From: Oligoflexus sp.
GTDB lineage: Bacteria; Bdellovibrionota_B; Oligoflexia; Oligoflexales; Oligoflexaceae
Direction: 5' to 3'
DNA length: 64,000 nucleotides
Assembly: GCF_035712445.1 (NCBI RefSeq)
Contig: NZ_DASTAT010000068.1
Span: 88,520-152,519 of the forward strand
In this document: in pieces, positions 1-8,537 of the stretch
How the letters are laid out: every line of letters starts with the position of its first letter
Numbering within the stretch: position 1 is the first letter of the stretch
Notes under the pieces: model-generated
The model's input: only the letters and a program-made list of their open reading frames with translations
What the model was told of the DNA's origin: nothing
The model's database searches: none
Made by a program: the position numbers and the translations under genes

Positions 1-232
1 GGCCCTCGTAGCTTGTTGACTTGTATGGCTCTTTCTCACCATTAGCATAATTCTCAGGGCATCAAAAGTCGCGAATCGTGAATTTCCTAAAAAAAGGCGG
101 TGCCCTGGGCTGCTCCTTCTCCGTTATAGGGCTTTCCCCTGTGGAAAGTAAAGACGATGACTCTCGCTGACAAACGATGCAGCCCTTGTTATGCTACGGG
201 GAATGAACTTTCGTCAGCCGGAGGCAGGACCC
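1..232. other. non-coding region upstream of the PrkA gene
   Basis: No coding sequence is supported here. A TTGACT hexamer at 16-21 could be a -35 box but no -10 hexamer lies 16-18 bases downstream. The strong ribosome binding site GGAGG at 220-224, eight bases before the ATG at 233, decides the start of the next gene over the in-frame ATG at 191. Confidence 0.5.
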
Positions 233-2503
233 ATGGCAGAGGCTACAGATCTCCTCTATCAACTCAATCAGCAGTCGCGCTCGCTCTTTCAGGAAAGGCA
301 GGTCATCCTGAGTTTCAGCGGTTTTCTTCGAAAGCTGCGCGAGCGCCCGAGTCACTTGATTCGCAACTCCGCCCAATATCTTTACGATACCTTCAATCAC
401 TTCGGCCGCACCGAGCCAGGCAATGGCCTCGAGGATTTCGCGCGCTGGAAAGTTTTCGACCTCGGCACGCACAAGAACGTTCCAATCGTTGGGTCTGAAG
501 GCGTGCAGGACGAGATCTTCAAAGTCATCACCGGCTTCGTCCGCCAGGGCTACTCAAACAAACTAATCATGCTGCACGGGCCCAACGGCTCGGCCAAGAC
601 TTCGATCATCGAATCCATCGGCCATGCCATGCAACGTTACTCGGAAACCGAGGAAGGTGCCGTCTATCGTTTCAACTGGATCTTTCCCACCGATAAATCG
701 CTGACGTCCAAAGCGATGGGCGCCGTGGGACCGATCGGCTTCAGCGGCATCCAGGGCGAGGACAGCAGCATCCGTGAAGATTCCTTTGCCTTCCTCGATG
801 AAAGCAAGATCGCGTCCAAGATCCACTCCGAATACAAGGAAAATCCGATCTTCCTGATCCCGATGCCGCAGCGCGCCATCTGGCTCAAACAATGGATTTC
901 CGAGGAAACAGGCGTGCCTGAATCCGAAGTGGAAATCCCTCAGCACATTCTGCTCTCGGGTCTTTCCAAACGCAACCAATTGATCTGGGAAAATCTGCTG
1001 GCGGCGTATGACGGCGACCTGGCGAAAGTCCTGCGGCATGTTCAGGTCGAACGCTTTTTCTTCTCGAAGCAGTATCGCGTCGGTATCGGCACGGTCGAAC
1101 CCCAGATGTCGATCGACGCTTATGAAAAGCAGCTGACCATCGACCGCAACATTGCCAACCTGCCGCCTGTTCTGCATAACATCAGCTTCCACGAGGCGGA
1201 AGGCCCCCTGGTCGAGGCCAATCGCGGGATCCTGGAATTCTCCGATATGCTGAAGCGCCCGATCGAGGCCTTCAAATATCTTCTCACGACGGTGGAAAAG
1301 GGGTCCGTGAACCTGCCCTCATCCACCACGCATGTGGACGTCGTCTTCTTTGCCAGCACCAACGAGAAGCATCTGGACGCGTTTAAAACGATTCCTGACT
1401 TCGCCTCGTTCCGTTCGCGCTTTGAACTCGTGACCGCACCCTATCTTTTAAAACCTTCTCTGGAGCAGCAGATCTATGCCCAGGACATGCGGGCGCTGGG
1501 GAAAAGCAAGCCGATCGCGCCGCATGCTCTGGAGATGCTCTGTCTCTGGGCGGTGATGACTCGTCTGAAGCAGCCGAACCCGGATTATTATGATTCGAAG
1601 TACAGGGCGCTGATTGCACGTCTTGACCCACGGCATAAAATTAAGCTCTACGAGGGCGAAACGCTCCTGCCTCTTTTCAAGCCACAGGAAGAGGCGACGC
1701 TGCGTGAACTCCGTCGAGCCATCCTGGATGAATATCAGAACGTCGTGGCCTATGAAGGGCGTTTCGGGGCCTCACCTCGCGAAGTGCGCAGCATCCTCTA
1801 TCGGGCGGTGCAGAATCCAAAACACACCACTCTGACACCCATGGCGCTCTTTGATGAATTGGAGCGTCTTGTGAAGGACCGCACGGTCTATGAATTTCTG
1901 CAGCTGGAGCCGCGCGGGAAATATCACCAGCCTCAGGAATTCATCACGGTCTGCAAACGCGACTTCGCCGATGTCTTTGAAAAGGAAGTCACGGCCTCCA
2001 TGACTCTGGTGGACGAAGAGCAGTATGAAACGCTTTTGAGCCGTTACATCGAAAACGTGGTGGCCCAGGTCAAGCGTGAGAAGCTCTATAACAAGATCAC
2101 CGGCAACTATGAGCAGCCGAATGAAAACCTGATGCGCGATGTGGAGCGCATTCTGAAGGTGAACGGTCCGATCGAAAAACACCGTGAGGCGCTCCTCGGC
2201 CGTATTGCAGCCTTCAAGATTGATAATCCCACCGCCGCGATCGTGGTCAGCAAGATCTTCCATGAGTACATGGACACGATCAAGCAGCACTACTACGAAG
2301 AGCAGAAAAAGCAGGTGGAAGATAACTTCAAGGCGATGCTGGTCCTGGGAACGGACGAGGCCAAGAACTTCAAGGACGATGACCTGGCTCTGGCCGAGAC
2401 GACCTATAGGAATCTGGAAAAGCGCTTTGGCTATCCTCGTGAAGCGGCGTTTGAAAGTCTGAAGTTCCTTCTGACCTTCCGCACCCAGCACACCGTCACC
2501 TGA
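233..2503 (+). CDS. prkA: PrkA/YeaG-type serine protein kinase (AAA+ domain)
   Basis: A 756-residue cytoplasmic protein of the PrkA family, whose members phosphorylate serine/threonine in stress and sporulation responses. An N-terminal AAA+ region carries a Walker A-like GPNGSAKT at residues 116-123. The family signature follows, including VGIGTVEPQ and NRGILEFSDMLK, and a long helical C-terminal region. It is about 100 residues longer than the roughly 640-residue enterobacterial YeaG. ATG 233 is chosen because GGAGG sits eight bases upstream; an in-frame ATG at 191 lacks such a site. PrkA genes are commonly followed by a DUF444 gene (yeaH) and a SpoVR gene; here the next gene is convergent, so PrkA stands alone in this window. 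Family assignment is firm; substrate is unknown. Confidence 0.92.
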   Translation: MAEATDLLYQLNQQSRSLFQERQVILSFSGFLRKLRERPSHLIRNSAQYLYDTFNHFGRTEPGNGLEDFARWKVFDLGTHKNVPIVGSEGVQDEIFKVITGFVRQGYSNKLIMLHGPNGSAKTSIIESIGHAMQRYSETEEGAVYRFNWIFPTDKSLTSKAMGAVGPIGFSGIQGEDSSIREDSFAFLDESKIASKIHSEYKENPIFLIPMPQRAIWLKQWISEETGVPESEVEIPQHILLSGLSKRNQLIWENLLAAYDGDLAKVLRHVQVERFFFSKQYRVGIGTVEPQMSIDAYEKQLTIDRNIANLPPVLHNISFHEAEGPLVEANRGILEFSDMLKRPIEAFKYLLTTVEKGSVNLPSSTTHVDVVFFASTNEKHLDAFKTIPDFASFRSRFELVTAPYLLKPSLEQQIYAQDMRALGKSKPIAPHALEMLCLWAVMTRLKQPNPDYYDSKYRALIARLDPRHKIKLYEGETLLPLFKPQEEATLRELRRAILDEYQNVVAYEGRFGASPREVRSILYRAVQNPKHTTLTPMALFDELERLVKDRTVYEFLQLEPRGKYHQPQEFITVCKRDFADVFEKEVTASMTLVDEEQYETLLSRYIENVVAQVKREKLYNKITGNYEQPNENLMRDVERILKVNGPIEKHREALLGRIAAFKIDNPTAAIVVSKIFHEYMDTIKQHYYEEQKKQVEDNFKAMLVLGTDEAKNFKDDDLALAETTYRNLEKRFGYPREAAFESLKFLLTFRTQHTVT

Positions 2504-2504
2504 T

Positions 2505-2534
2505 AAAAAAAAGGTGGGCGCTGGCCCACCTTCT
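2505..2534. terminator. bidirectional intrinsic terminator
   Basis: A nine-base-pair stem AAGGTGGGC (2511-2519) / GCCCACCTT (2524-2532) with loop GCTG lies between two convergent genes. The A-run at 2505-2512 becomes a U-run on the minus strand, so termination should be strongest for the minus-strand gene; on the plus strand the stem is followed by a pyrimidine-rich tail. Confidence 0.85.
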
Positions 2535-2540
2535 TTCTCT

Positions 2541-3788
2541 TTACGCGACCAGCACTTTCCTTCGCAGCATTTCCGCCAAAAACCCTTTGCCACTTTCCAG
2601 GGCTTTCACGGCGGGCTCCATAAGGAGCGTCGCATCCAGCTCGCGGCTTTCGTCCGTGAAGAGATCCAGAACGGCTTTCTGCTCGGCGGAGATGGCCAGT
2701 TTCCACTCGACGGATTTGCTGGCCTTGCGCGTATGATAAAAAATAATAAAGGGCTTATCCTGATAATACTGATCATGCGGCGTCGCCTGCGGATTCGGAT
2801 GAATGCGCACCTTGCCATTCAGCATGAAGGAACCCTCGGGCAGATCCCAAAGCTTCCCATAGGCCTTGAGCACGTCCTGCCAGATCACGCTCGGCCGCAC
2901 GGTTTCGCCGCCGCCTTCTTCCAAATCCTCGGGATCAATCTGATCCTCAAGGCGTTTGGGAACCGCTTTCACCATCGCCTTGTCAAAGGGCACCGATTCG
3001 CGGATCGGCTGGCTGTTGGCGATCTCCCAGAGGTTGTCCCGCTCGCGAACCACGGCTGCGGCGCAGGCCCGCATGAGTTCCTTCTCACGGCCGAGCCAGC
3101 TTCCCCAAAGGAGTTCGCGCGCTTCATCCTGCCAGCCGCTCGGGGCCGATGTCTTATGAATATTTTTGGCGAGCTTATCAAAAGCCTTAAAATAGCGATC
3201 CAAATCAAACCCGGCCTGAGCCAGGGCCCATTGGCCCAAGGCCATTTCCACCTGGCTCCCCAGGACCTGGACCTGATCCCAGAAGCTGTCACCGGCCTCG
3301 CCATGATCCTTGTAGCAAAAGAAGGTGGAGCACACGGAATTGCGGAACGCGTGAATATTGCAGTAGCCCGTCGCCTGATCGAGGTTCGGGCACAGCACCT
3401 TTTCACTGCGGCCAAAGGCATCCTTCTGCAGATCATCCAGGTAATCGACCCACTGCAAAGGCGCATAGTGCATGCCTTCCGGGATCAGCATGCCGCGATC
3501 AAGGAGTTTATCGAGCACCGCTTCGCCGTTGGGAGTTTCCGCCGCCAGCCCCAAAAGAAAATTCGCCACGCGCGGATGATAGGTGCAGCAGCGAAAGTCG
3601 CGCCGATAGCCTTCATAAGCGGCTTTCGGACAATTCATGCAGGTCGCGCGCCGCTCTTCCGGGATTCTGAGCCCAAAGAGTTCGCGCGGCATCATCGCCG
3701 TCCATATACCAGGAAAGTTATGACTCCCGAGCCGGGACGGACGCAGGAATGGATCGTCTTTTTGCAAGAGAGCTTTCAGTTCAATCAT
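2541..3788 (-). CDS. conserved protein with YkgJ-like cysteine cluster
   Basis: A 415-residue protein with no signal peptide. The first 160 residues hold a cysteine pattern: C50-x2-C53, C67-C68 followed by YHP, C133, then C143-x-IH and C153-x4-C158. The pattern C..C, CC, GxCxIH..R..xC resembles the zinc/iron-chelating YkgJ-type cluster, so metal or Fe-S binding is inferred, not shown. The rest (residues 170-415) contains no motif I recognise. The open frame extends upstream to 4043, but that part overlaps the divergent gene at 3885; ATG 3788 (MIELK) gives a sensible start although no clear ribosome binding site precedes it. It converges on prkA across a bidirectional terminator. Confidence 0.7.
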   Translation of the reverse strand: MIELKALLQKDDPFLRPSRLGSHNFPGIWTAMMPRELFGLRIPEERRATCMNCPKAAYEGYRRDFRCCTYHPRVANFLLGLAAETPNGEAVLDKLLDRGMLIPEGMHYAPLQWVDYLDDLQKDAFGRSEKVLCPNLDQATGYCNIHAFRNSVCSTFFCYKDHGEAGDSFWDQVQVLGSQVEMALGQWALAQAGFDLDRYFKAFDKLAKNIHKTSAPSGWQDEARELLWGSWLGREKELMRACAAAVVRERDNLWEIANSQPIRESVPFDKAMVKAVPKRLEDQIDPEDLEEGGGETVRPSVIWQDVLKAYGKLWDLPEGSFMLNGKVRIHPNPQATPHDQYYQDKPFIIFYHTRKASKSVEWKLAISAEQKAVLDLFTDESRELDATLLMEPAVKALESGKGFLAEMLRRKVLVA

Positions 3789-3884
3789 GGCAAGATGGTC
3801 CGCTAGTAGGGTGGCTAAGAAAGGCGGCAAGGCTAACGAAATTCGTGGCCCCTGGCAAGAACTCAGCTCGCAGGATAGCATGAC

Positions 3885-4163
3885 ATGACCGACGATCTCA
3901 CATCGAAACTCCGCGGCCTCAAGTCCCAGCTCCCGGCAGCCCGCGCCCCATTGAGCGAAGCCGAGAAGGATGCCCTGATCGTGGCCCTCGGTGGCCCGCG
4001 GACGGCCGAGAGCATCCGCAAGGCCATGAGCAACTTCCCCCACGAACGGATTCCCTGGCTATTCAGCAGTCTGGATAGCCAATTGGTCGTTGATGTCATG
4101 GCCAATGATATGGAAGCGGCCATAGCCCGCGCCAAAGCAGGTCAAAACCGCGAACATTCATGA
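3885..4163 (+). CDS. small hypothetical protein (92 aa)
   Basis: A 92-residue, soluble, mostly helical protein, divergently oriented to the cysteine-cluster gene with 96 bases between starts. It contains a segment beginning LSEAEKDALI and a FPHERIPWLF stretch, but no family is recognised. A weak AGGA lies about 11 bases before the ATG. Codon use matches its neighbours and the frame is not contradicted by a better one on the other strand once the neighbour start is set to 3788. It ends about 20 bases before the putative infC promoter, so it is probably transcribed separately from infC. Confidence 0.55.
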   Translation: MTDDLTSKLRGLKSQLPAARAPLSEAEKDALIVALGGPRTAESIRKAMSNFPHERIPWLFSSLDSQLVVDVMANDMEAAIARAKAGQNREHS

Positions 4164-4181
4164 ACTACGCACTTTTTTTCA

Positions 4182-4210
4182 TTGCCCCCCCATCGCCCTG
4201 CCGCTATATT
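4182..4210 (+). promoter_or_regulatory. candidate sigma70 promoter of infC
   Basis: TTGCCC (4182-4187), a 17-base spacer and TATATT (4205-4210). The -10 element and spacing are good, the -35 matches 4 of 6. Transcription would start near 4217, leaving a leader of about 80 bases before the infC ribosome binding site. Confidence 0.55.
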
Positions 4211-4298
4211 AAGGTTGCCAAACCCGGACTCAGCCGTATGAGCATACGTGGTCATTACAAGGCTTGGCCGACTGTTACCATATAGGAGTAAGATCTTT

Positions 4299-4784
4299 TT
4301 GAAAGTACTAGAGCGTTCTGATCTGAGGACCATGAAAGAGGTTCGGCTTGTAGGCGAAGGTCGCAATGACATTGTCACCGCAAGTGAAGCGTTGCGTATC
4401 GCGGAAGAAGAGGGACTTGACCTCGTCCTGGTGAGCACGCCGGAAGTTGTTCCGCCTGTTGTCCGGATCGAAGACTTCAAAAAGCTGCAGTACGAGAAAA
4501 AGAAGAAACAAAAAGCCAATCGGCAGACCTCCGATCTGAAAGAGATTCAGCTGAAGGCGAATATCTCGGATCACGATCTGCAGACCAAGGTGAATAATAT
4601 TGATCGCTTCCTGGAACGCGGAGACAAGGTGAAAATCGTGGTCCGCCTTAAGGGTCGCGAACGCGATAACCCCCAGCGCGCCCATGACCTGATTGACAAG
4701 GTGATCGGCACGGTCACGATCGCCTGCAAATCCAACAAGATTCCGGGCCCCATCGCGACAGCTATCCTGGAACCTGCAAAATAA
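4299..4784 (+). CDS. infC: translation initiation factor IF-3 (non-ATG start)
   Basis: IF-3 binds the 30S subunit and rejects wrong start codons and initiator tRNAs. The N-terminal domain motif (EVRLVGE, then SEALRIAEEEGLDLVLV and VRIEDFKKLQYE), the lysine-rich linker (KKKKQK) and the C-terminal domain (RFLERGDKVKIVVRLKGRE) are all present. No ATG fits: the ATG at 4248 has no ribosome binding site and would add residues unlike IF-3. AGGAG at 4284-4288 lies ten bases before TTG 4299, which I take as start (161 residues); an in-frame ATC at 4293 is four bases from AGGAG. Non-canonical starts in infC are known to serve autoregulation by IF-3 itself. The usual downstream partners rpmI and rplT are absent. 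Confidence 0.93.
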   Translation: MKVLERSDLRTMKEVRLVGEGRNDIVTASEALRIAEEEGLDLVLVSTPEVVPPVVRIEDFKKLQYEKKKKQKANRQTSDLKEIQLKANISDHDLQTKVNNIDRFLERGDKVKIVVRLKGRERDNPQRAHDLIDKVIGTVTIACKSNKIPGPIATAILEPAK

Positions 4785-4810
4785 TTCTTATGCTCCTTTG
4801 AGACTGCATA

Positions 4811-4839
4811 ACCCGCGTCGCCCAAGAGGCAACGCGGGT
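4811..4839 (+). terminator. hairpin after infC (no U-tract)
   Basis: ACCCGCGT (4811-4818) pairs perfectly with ACGCGGGT (4832-4839), with further pairing possible inside the loop. It lies 27 bases after the infC stop. There is no run of T after it, so it may be a weak or factor-assisted terminator or an mRNA 3'-end stabiliser. Confidence 0.5.
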
Positions 4840-4870
4840 ATCGGCATTTCCACCCACATAACTCCTCTCA

Positions 4871-4899
4871 TTGGAGCTTCATAGGACCTTGGTTATGAT
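4871..4899 (+). promoter_or_regulatory. candidate sigma70 promoter
   Basis: TTGGAG (4871-4876), a 17-base spacer and TATGAT (4894-4899), about 40 bases before the ATG at 4938. Spacing is ideal and the -10 differs from consensus at one base. Confidence 0.65.
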
Positions 4900-4937
4900 C
4901 ATCCCATGACCAACACTTCGTTCGAAAGGAGCGGACT

Positions 4938-5324
4938 ATGACAGAGCAGGACAATCGTGCCGTCGATGCCATCTGGAAAACCGATCTGGAACATGCCAAC
5001 GAAAAATTGGTGCTCTACCATCTGGCCAGCAAGCATGAACTGGGGGACCGCTATTCGTCTGCGTGGAAGAGTGTGGAGCGATTCATGGATGAATTCCAGC
5101 CGCGCTGGTCACACCTGAAGGACCTTAAGGAGGCGACTCAGCTCAGCGATGTGAAACTGCAAAGAACCATCGAAGCTTTGCAAAAAAGGGGATATATTGA
5201 AACCCAGCCCAACAATGAAGTCCGGCACCGCGGAGGACTCGACGCCTTTGTCTATGGCATCACGCCCAAAATCTTCAATGACTATCGGCTCGGTCAAAGC
5301 CAGGCGAAGAAAAAGCAGGCTTAG
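4938..5324 (+). CDS. small winged-helix-like protein (128 aa)
   Basis: A 128-residue cytoplasmic protein. Residues 60-90 (LKDLKEATQLSDVKLQRTIEAL followed by a GYIE turn) read like the helix-turn-helix and wing of a MarR/ArsR-like DNA-binding domain: a helix, a turn at QLS, a recognition-like helix and a KRGYIE wing start. The C-terminus is rich in lysine and glutamine. AAAGGAG precedes the ATG by about eight bases and a good promoter lies at 4871-4899. It overlaps the next gene by 47 bases, which suggests translational coupling to an exported protein. DNA binding is inferred from pattern only. Confidence 0.6.
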   Translation: MTEQDNRAVDAIWKTDLEHANEKLVLYHLASKHELGDRYSSAWKSVERFMDEFQPRWSHLKDLKEATQLSDVKLQRTIEALQKRGYIETQPNNEVRHRGGLDAFVYGITPKIFNDYRLGQSQAKKKQA

Positions 5325-5928
5325 TCTCGGAGTCGCCGCAGGACTGTGGTTCGGGGCCAGCTCTCTGGCCACGGCCGCCGTCCCCCTGACGACAGCACGC
5401 ATGGGACTTGGTCCCACCTTCGTTCAGACCAAGGATCGCGATCTGACGACCTGGGGCAATTACGGAACCTTCCGTTTGGGCGCTTTTCAGGAGCGCCTGA
5501 ACCTTATCGCCGGCCTCGACCTTACCGCTTACCGGCTGCAGGACGCACCCGAAGCCAGTTTCCGTTATGACATTCACGGCAACGACGTCCTTTTTTTTCT
5601 AGGCTATTCCGAAGGTTCCTGGAGTCTATGGGGAGGCGTGGGCGCTGGTCAGATGCGTATCTACGATAAGGAAGCTCCGCTCGATGCGGATAAGAAAGAG
5701 CAGGACCAAACAGACGGCGCATACGACGAAAGGCGCGCGCATCGCTCCATCAGTCAGGTCACTGAAGCCGGTGTCAGCTATGATCTTTATCGCGCTCAAT
5801 ACGGAAAAATAGACGCCAGCCTCAGCTGGAGGCGGCTTGTGCCCGAGAAAGGCTGGCGTTCGGCTTACGCATTGACTATGATCGACTGCCTTCAATTCGA
5901 AGTGGGCTTTAAGTTGTTGGGTTGGTGA
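5278..5928 (+). CDS. putative outer-membrane/secreted beta-rich protein
   Basis: About 216 residues. ATG 5278 gives a typical Sec signal peptide: a basic n-region (KARRRK), a hydrophobic core (LGVAAGLWFGASSLATA) and a likely cleavage after ATA. The mature part is dominated by alternating strands with aromatic ends (TWGNYGTFRLGAF, DVLFFLGYSEGSWSLWGG) and ends in a tryptophan after an FEVGFKLLG strand, as small outer-membrane beta-barrels do. No family is recognised. The start lies 47 bases inside the preceding gene; there is no strong ribosome binding site, so coupling is likely. Confidence 0.6.
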   Translation: MTIGSVKARRRKSRLSLGVAAGLWFGASSLATAAVPLTTARMGLGPTFVQTKDRDLTTWGNYGTFRLGAFQERLNLIAGLDLTAYRLQDAPEASFRYDIHGNDVLFFLGYSEGSWSLWGGVGAGQMRIYDKEAPLDADKKEQDQTDGAYDERRAHRSISQVTEAGVSYDLYRAQYGKIDASLSWRRLVPEKGWRSAYALTMIDCLQFEVGFKLLGW

Positions 5929-5952
5929 TCACGCGCATAGGTAAAGAGCAGC

Positions 5953-6903
5953 ATGCCGCAAAAAAATAATACAGCCGTCATCATTGGCAGCGCTTGTCCA
6001 AGTCTCGGCCAAAGCATCTGTAAACATCTTGGGATCGAACCCACGCGATCGGAAGTGCTGACCTTCAGCGAAGGGAATACCTTCGTACGGGCGCTCGAAA
6101 GCGTGCGGGGCAAGGACTGCTATATTATTCAGGGCGTATGCTATCCCGTTGATAAAAACTTCATGGAACTCATGTTCTGGGTCGATGCTCTGAAACTGGC
6201 TTCGGCATCCAAGGTTACCGCTGTGATTCCCTTCTTTTCCTATGCGAAAGGCGATAAGAAGGACGAGCCGCGCGTTTCGATTCGCGCACGCGTTTGCGCG
6301 GACGCATTGGAGGCCGCCGGCATCGACCGCGTGCTCGCCATGGATTTGCACAGCCCACAGATCCAGGGATTTTTCCGCAAACCTGTCGACCACCTGAATG
6401 CCCGTGGCGTGCTCGCCGATTATTTCCGCAAACTCGATCTGAAGGACTGGGTCGTGGCCTCGGCCGATGTCGGTTACGGCAAGAATGCTTTCAAGTTTGG
6501 CCAGGAACTGGGTTGCCCGGTCGTGATCGGCAACAAGATTCGCAAGGATCACAGCGAAAGCGCTCAGGTGTGGAACATCGTCGGTGATGTCAAAGACAAG
6601 AATATGCTGATCGTCGATGACATCATCTTCACAGGCGGCTCTCTGATCGCGATGGCTCAGGCCGCGCGGGCGCAAGGCGCGAAAAAAATCGTCGCGGCCG
6701 TCACCCATGGGGTTTTGACCGCAGGGGCCATGAGCAAGGTGGATGCGAGTATCATTGATGAGCTGGTCATTACTGATAGTGTGGAGTATCGCTTCGAAAA
6801 GCTCAGCCCGAAAGTCAAGATCGTGTCGGTTGCACCCCTTTTCGCAGAAGCGATTCGACATATCCATGATAATGAATCCGTCAGTGAGCTCTTCCCGAAC
6901 TAG
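5953..6903 (+). CDS. prs: ribose-phosphate pyrophosphokinase (PRPP synthetase)
   Basis: Makes 5-phosphoribosyl 1-pyrophosphate from ribose 5-phosphate and ATP for nucleotide, histidine and tryptophan synthesis. The 316-residue length is typical. Visible signatures are the PELMELMFWVDALKLASA-like block (here NFMELMFWVDALK), VIPFFSYAKGDKK with the catalytic-loop region, MDLHSPQIQGFF, and the PRPP-binding loop VDDIIFTGG at residues 221-229. Several positions differ from the commonest class I form (for example SYAKGDKKD in place of GYARQDRK), so this is a somewhat divergent member, but the core is complete. It follows the barrel-like gene by 24 bases. Confidence 0.9.
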   Translation: MPQKNNTAVIIGSACPSLGQSICKHLGIEPTRSEVLTFSEGNTFVRALESVRGKDCYIIQGVCYPVDKNFMELMFWVDALKLASASKVTAVIPFFSYAKGDKKDEPRVSIRARVCADALEAAGIDRVLAMDLHSPQIQGFFRKPVDHLNARGVLADYFRKLDLKDWVVASADVGYGKNAFKFGQELGCPVVIGNKIRKDHSESAQVWNIVGDVKDKNMLIVDDIIFTGGSLIAMAQAARAQGAKKIVAAVTHGVLTAGAMSKVDASIIDELVITDSVEYRFEKLSPKVKIVSVAPLFAEAIRHIHDNESVSELFPN

Positions 6904-7223
6904 GGCAGCTCAAGCGTCCCAGCGGGCCTCAAAGGTCCGCTTACCAGGTCCTTCAGGCTGTATTGCCTGCCCCTTTTGACATTCCGAATCCTTCCTGTCG
7001 GCTCATCCCGGCCACCTCGCCGAAGCTTTTGATGCGCCAAGCTTTTGTTGTAATTTAGCCACAGTCCGGGAGCTTTTTTTGCCCTATTTGTGCGTAGCAT
7101 CGTGACATGCAAAAGAAATTAGGGTGGACAGTGCTGAGCGCACGGGTGTATTGACCAAAGATCACCTCGTTCCAGGCACGACAGAGGTGATCCATCTCAG
7201 AGGGATCAAGAGAGGAGTCAAAA
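6904..7223. other. 320-base intergenic region before the acyl module
   Basis: No gene is seen. A nine-pair stem AGCGGGCCT (6921-6929) / AGGTCCGCT (6933-6941) with loop CAA and one G-U pair may end prs transcription, but lacks a U-run. TTGATG (7029-7034) and TAATTT (7051-7056) with a 16-base spacer are the best promoter-like pair and are weak. AGAGGAG (7211-7217) is the ribosome binding site of the next gene. Confidence 0.45.
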
Positions 7224-8042
7224 GTGCAAGGTAACGTATTGTCTAATAACTGGGCTCTCATTCTAGGGGGCTCCAGCGGTATGGGTTTGGCCACGGCCAA
7301 GAAACTCGCTCAAAACGGCTACAATCTGTTTGTCGTTCATCGCGACCGTCGCGGTTCCATGAAAACCGTCGATGCCGCCTTTGATGAAATTCGCGCCATG
7401 GGCGTGAAACTCGAAGCGTACAACATGGACGCTCTGAGCAACGAAGGCCGTCAGGCGATTCTGAACAACATCGCGGACACGCTTCACGATGGCAAAATCC
7501 GCGTTCTGCTGCACTCCATCGCTCTTGGCAACCTCAAGCTCGCTGCGCCCAAGTCGGATCCGAGCCTACCCTATGACGACAGCAACCTTCTGAACGAAGA
7601 GGACGTCTCCCAAACTATTTATAATATGGGAACGAGTCTGCTCTTCTGGGTCCAGGACATTCATAAGCGCGGCATGTTCGCCCCTGATTCGCGCGTGTTT
7701 GGTCTGACCTCGGAAGGCAACCAGGTCGCCTGGCTTGGCTACGCTGCCGTGTCGGCCGCGAAGTGCGCGCTGGAATCCATGGCCCGTACCATTGCCAAGG
7801 AATTCGCCCCGCACGGCATCCGCTGCAACATCCTGCAGCCCGGCATTACCGATACGCCTGCTCTCCGCCTGATTCCAGGCAGTGAAAGCATGAAAGAACA
7901 TGCGATCAAGCGCAACCCGCTCGGCCGCATGACGACGCCGGAAGACGTGGCCGGCGTGGTTTATCTTCTCAGTCGCGACGAAGCCTCTTTCATCAACGGC
8001 GCCTTGATTCGCGTTGATGGCGGCGAAAGCATCAGCGGCTAA
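7224..8042 (+). CDS. FabI/FabL-like enoyl-ACP reductase (SDR)
   Basis: A 272-residue short-chain dehydrogenase/reductase. The nucleotide loop GGSSGMG is near the N-terminus and the catalytic pair is Y173-x6-K180. The segment LLHSIALG occupies the place where enoyl-ACP reductases have VHSIAFA and FabG-type ketoreductases have NNAG, so I favour reduction of enoyl-ACP, the last step of each elongation round; a ketoreductase role is not excluded. The start is GTG 7224 with AGAGGAG about seven bases upstream. It is the first gene of an operon with dehydratase, ketoacyl synthase and acyl carrier protein; fifteen bases separate it from the dehydratase. Confidence 0.8.
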   Translation: MQGNVLSNNWALILGGSSGMGLATAKKLAQNGYNLFVVHRDRRGSMKTVDAAFDEIRAMGVKLEAYNMDALSNEGRQAILNNIADTLHDGKIRVLLHSIALGNLKLAAPKSDPSLPYDDSNLLNEEDVSQTIYNMGTSLLFWVQDIHKRGMFAPDSRVFGLTSEGNQVAWLGYAAVSAAKCALESMARTIAKEFAPHGIRCNILQPGITDTPALRLIPGSESMKEHAIKRNPLGRMTTPEDVAGVVYLLSRDEASFINGALIRVDGGESISG

Positions 8043-8057
8043 GGGAGCTGTTCATTT

Positions 8058-8537
8058 ATGAGTTCTTATCAAGATCTTCCGCTGGAAGAAAAGTTTTCGC
8101 GGATCCTGTCGCTGGTTCCTCAGCGCGAGCCCTTTCGCTTCGTCGATCGCATCATTGAAGTCGACGAGCAGAGGATCGTGGGCCAGTACACCTTCCGTGA
8201 AGATGAATGGTTCTATCGCGGCCACTTTCCAGGGAATCCCGTGACACCCGGTGTGGTGCTGGTCGAATGCATGGCTCAGATCGGGCTCGTGGCATTCGCT
8301 ATGCATCTGAAACTGAGCGCGGGTTTGGATCCTTCGGAATACGTGACCCTGTTTCAAGAAAGCCAAGTGGAATTTTTGAAGACAGTGCTGCCAGGCGATA
8401 CGGTGACCGTGAAGGCGGAACAGGTCTATTGGCGACGCGGCAAGCTGAAAGCCAAAATCGATCTTTATCTTCCTGGCGAAGTTCTGGCCGCATCCGGTAC
8501 GATGGCCGGCATGGGAGTGAAGAGTAACAATGCATAA
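8058..8537 (+). CDS. FabZ-like 3-hydroxyacyl-ACP dehydratase
   Basis: A 159-residue single hot-dog protein. The active-site helix region GHFPGNPVTPG with His56 and the acidic residue Glu70 in LVECMAQIG match the FabZ family, which dehydrates 3-hydroxyacyl-ACP to trans-2-enoyl-ACP. It overlaps the next gene by eight bases, indicating co-translation with the ketoacyl synthase. Because the cluster also has its own carrier protein and PPTase-like gene, it probably serves a dedicated acyl chain; whether a separate housekeeping fabZ exists elsewhere cannot be seen. Confidence 0.88.
   Translation: MSSYQDLPLEEKFSRILSLVPQREPFRFVDRIIEVDEQRIVGQYTFREDEWFYRGHFPGNPVTPGVVLVECMAQIGLVAFAMHLKLSAGLDPSEYVTLFQESQVEFLKTVLPGDTVTVKAEQVYWRRGKLKAKIDLYLPGEVLAASGTMAGMGVKSNNA

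Noticed and set aside
16-51. Promoter TTGACT ... CATAAT before prkA
   Set aside because: The spacing of 24 bases is far from the 16-18 needed.
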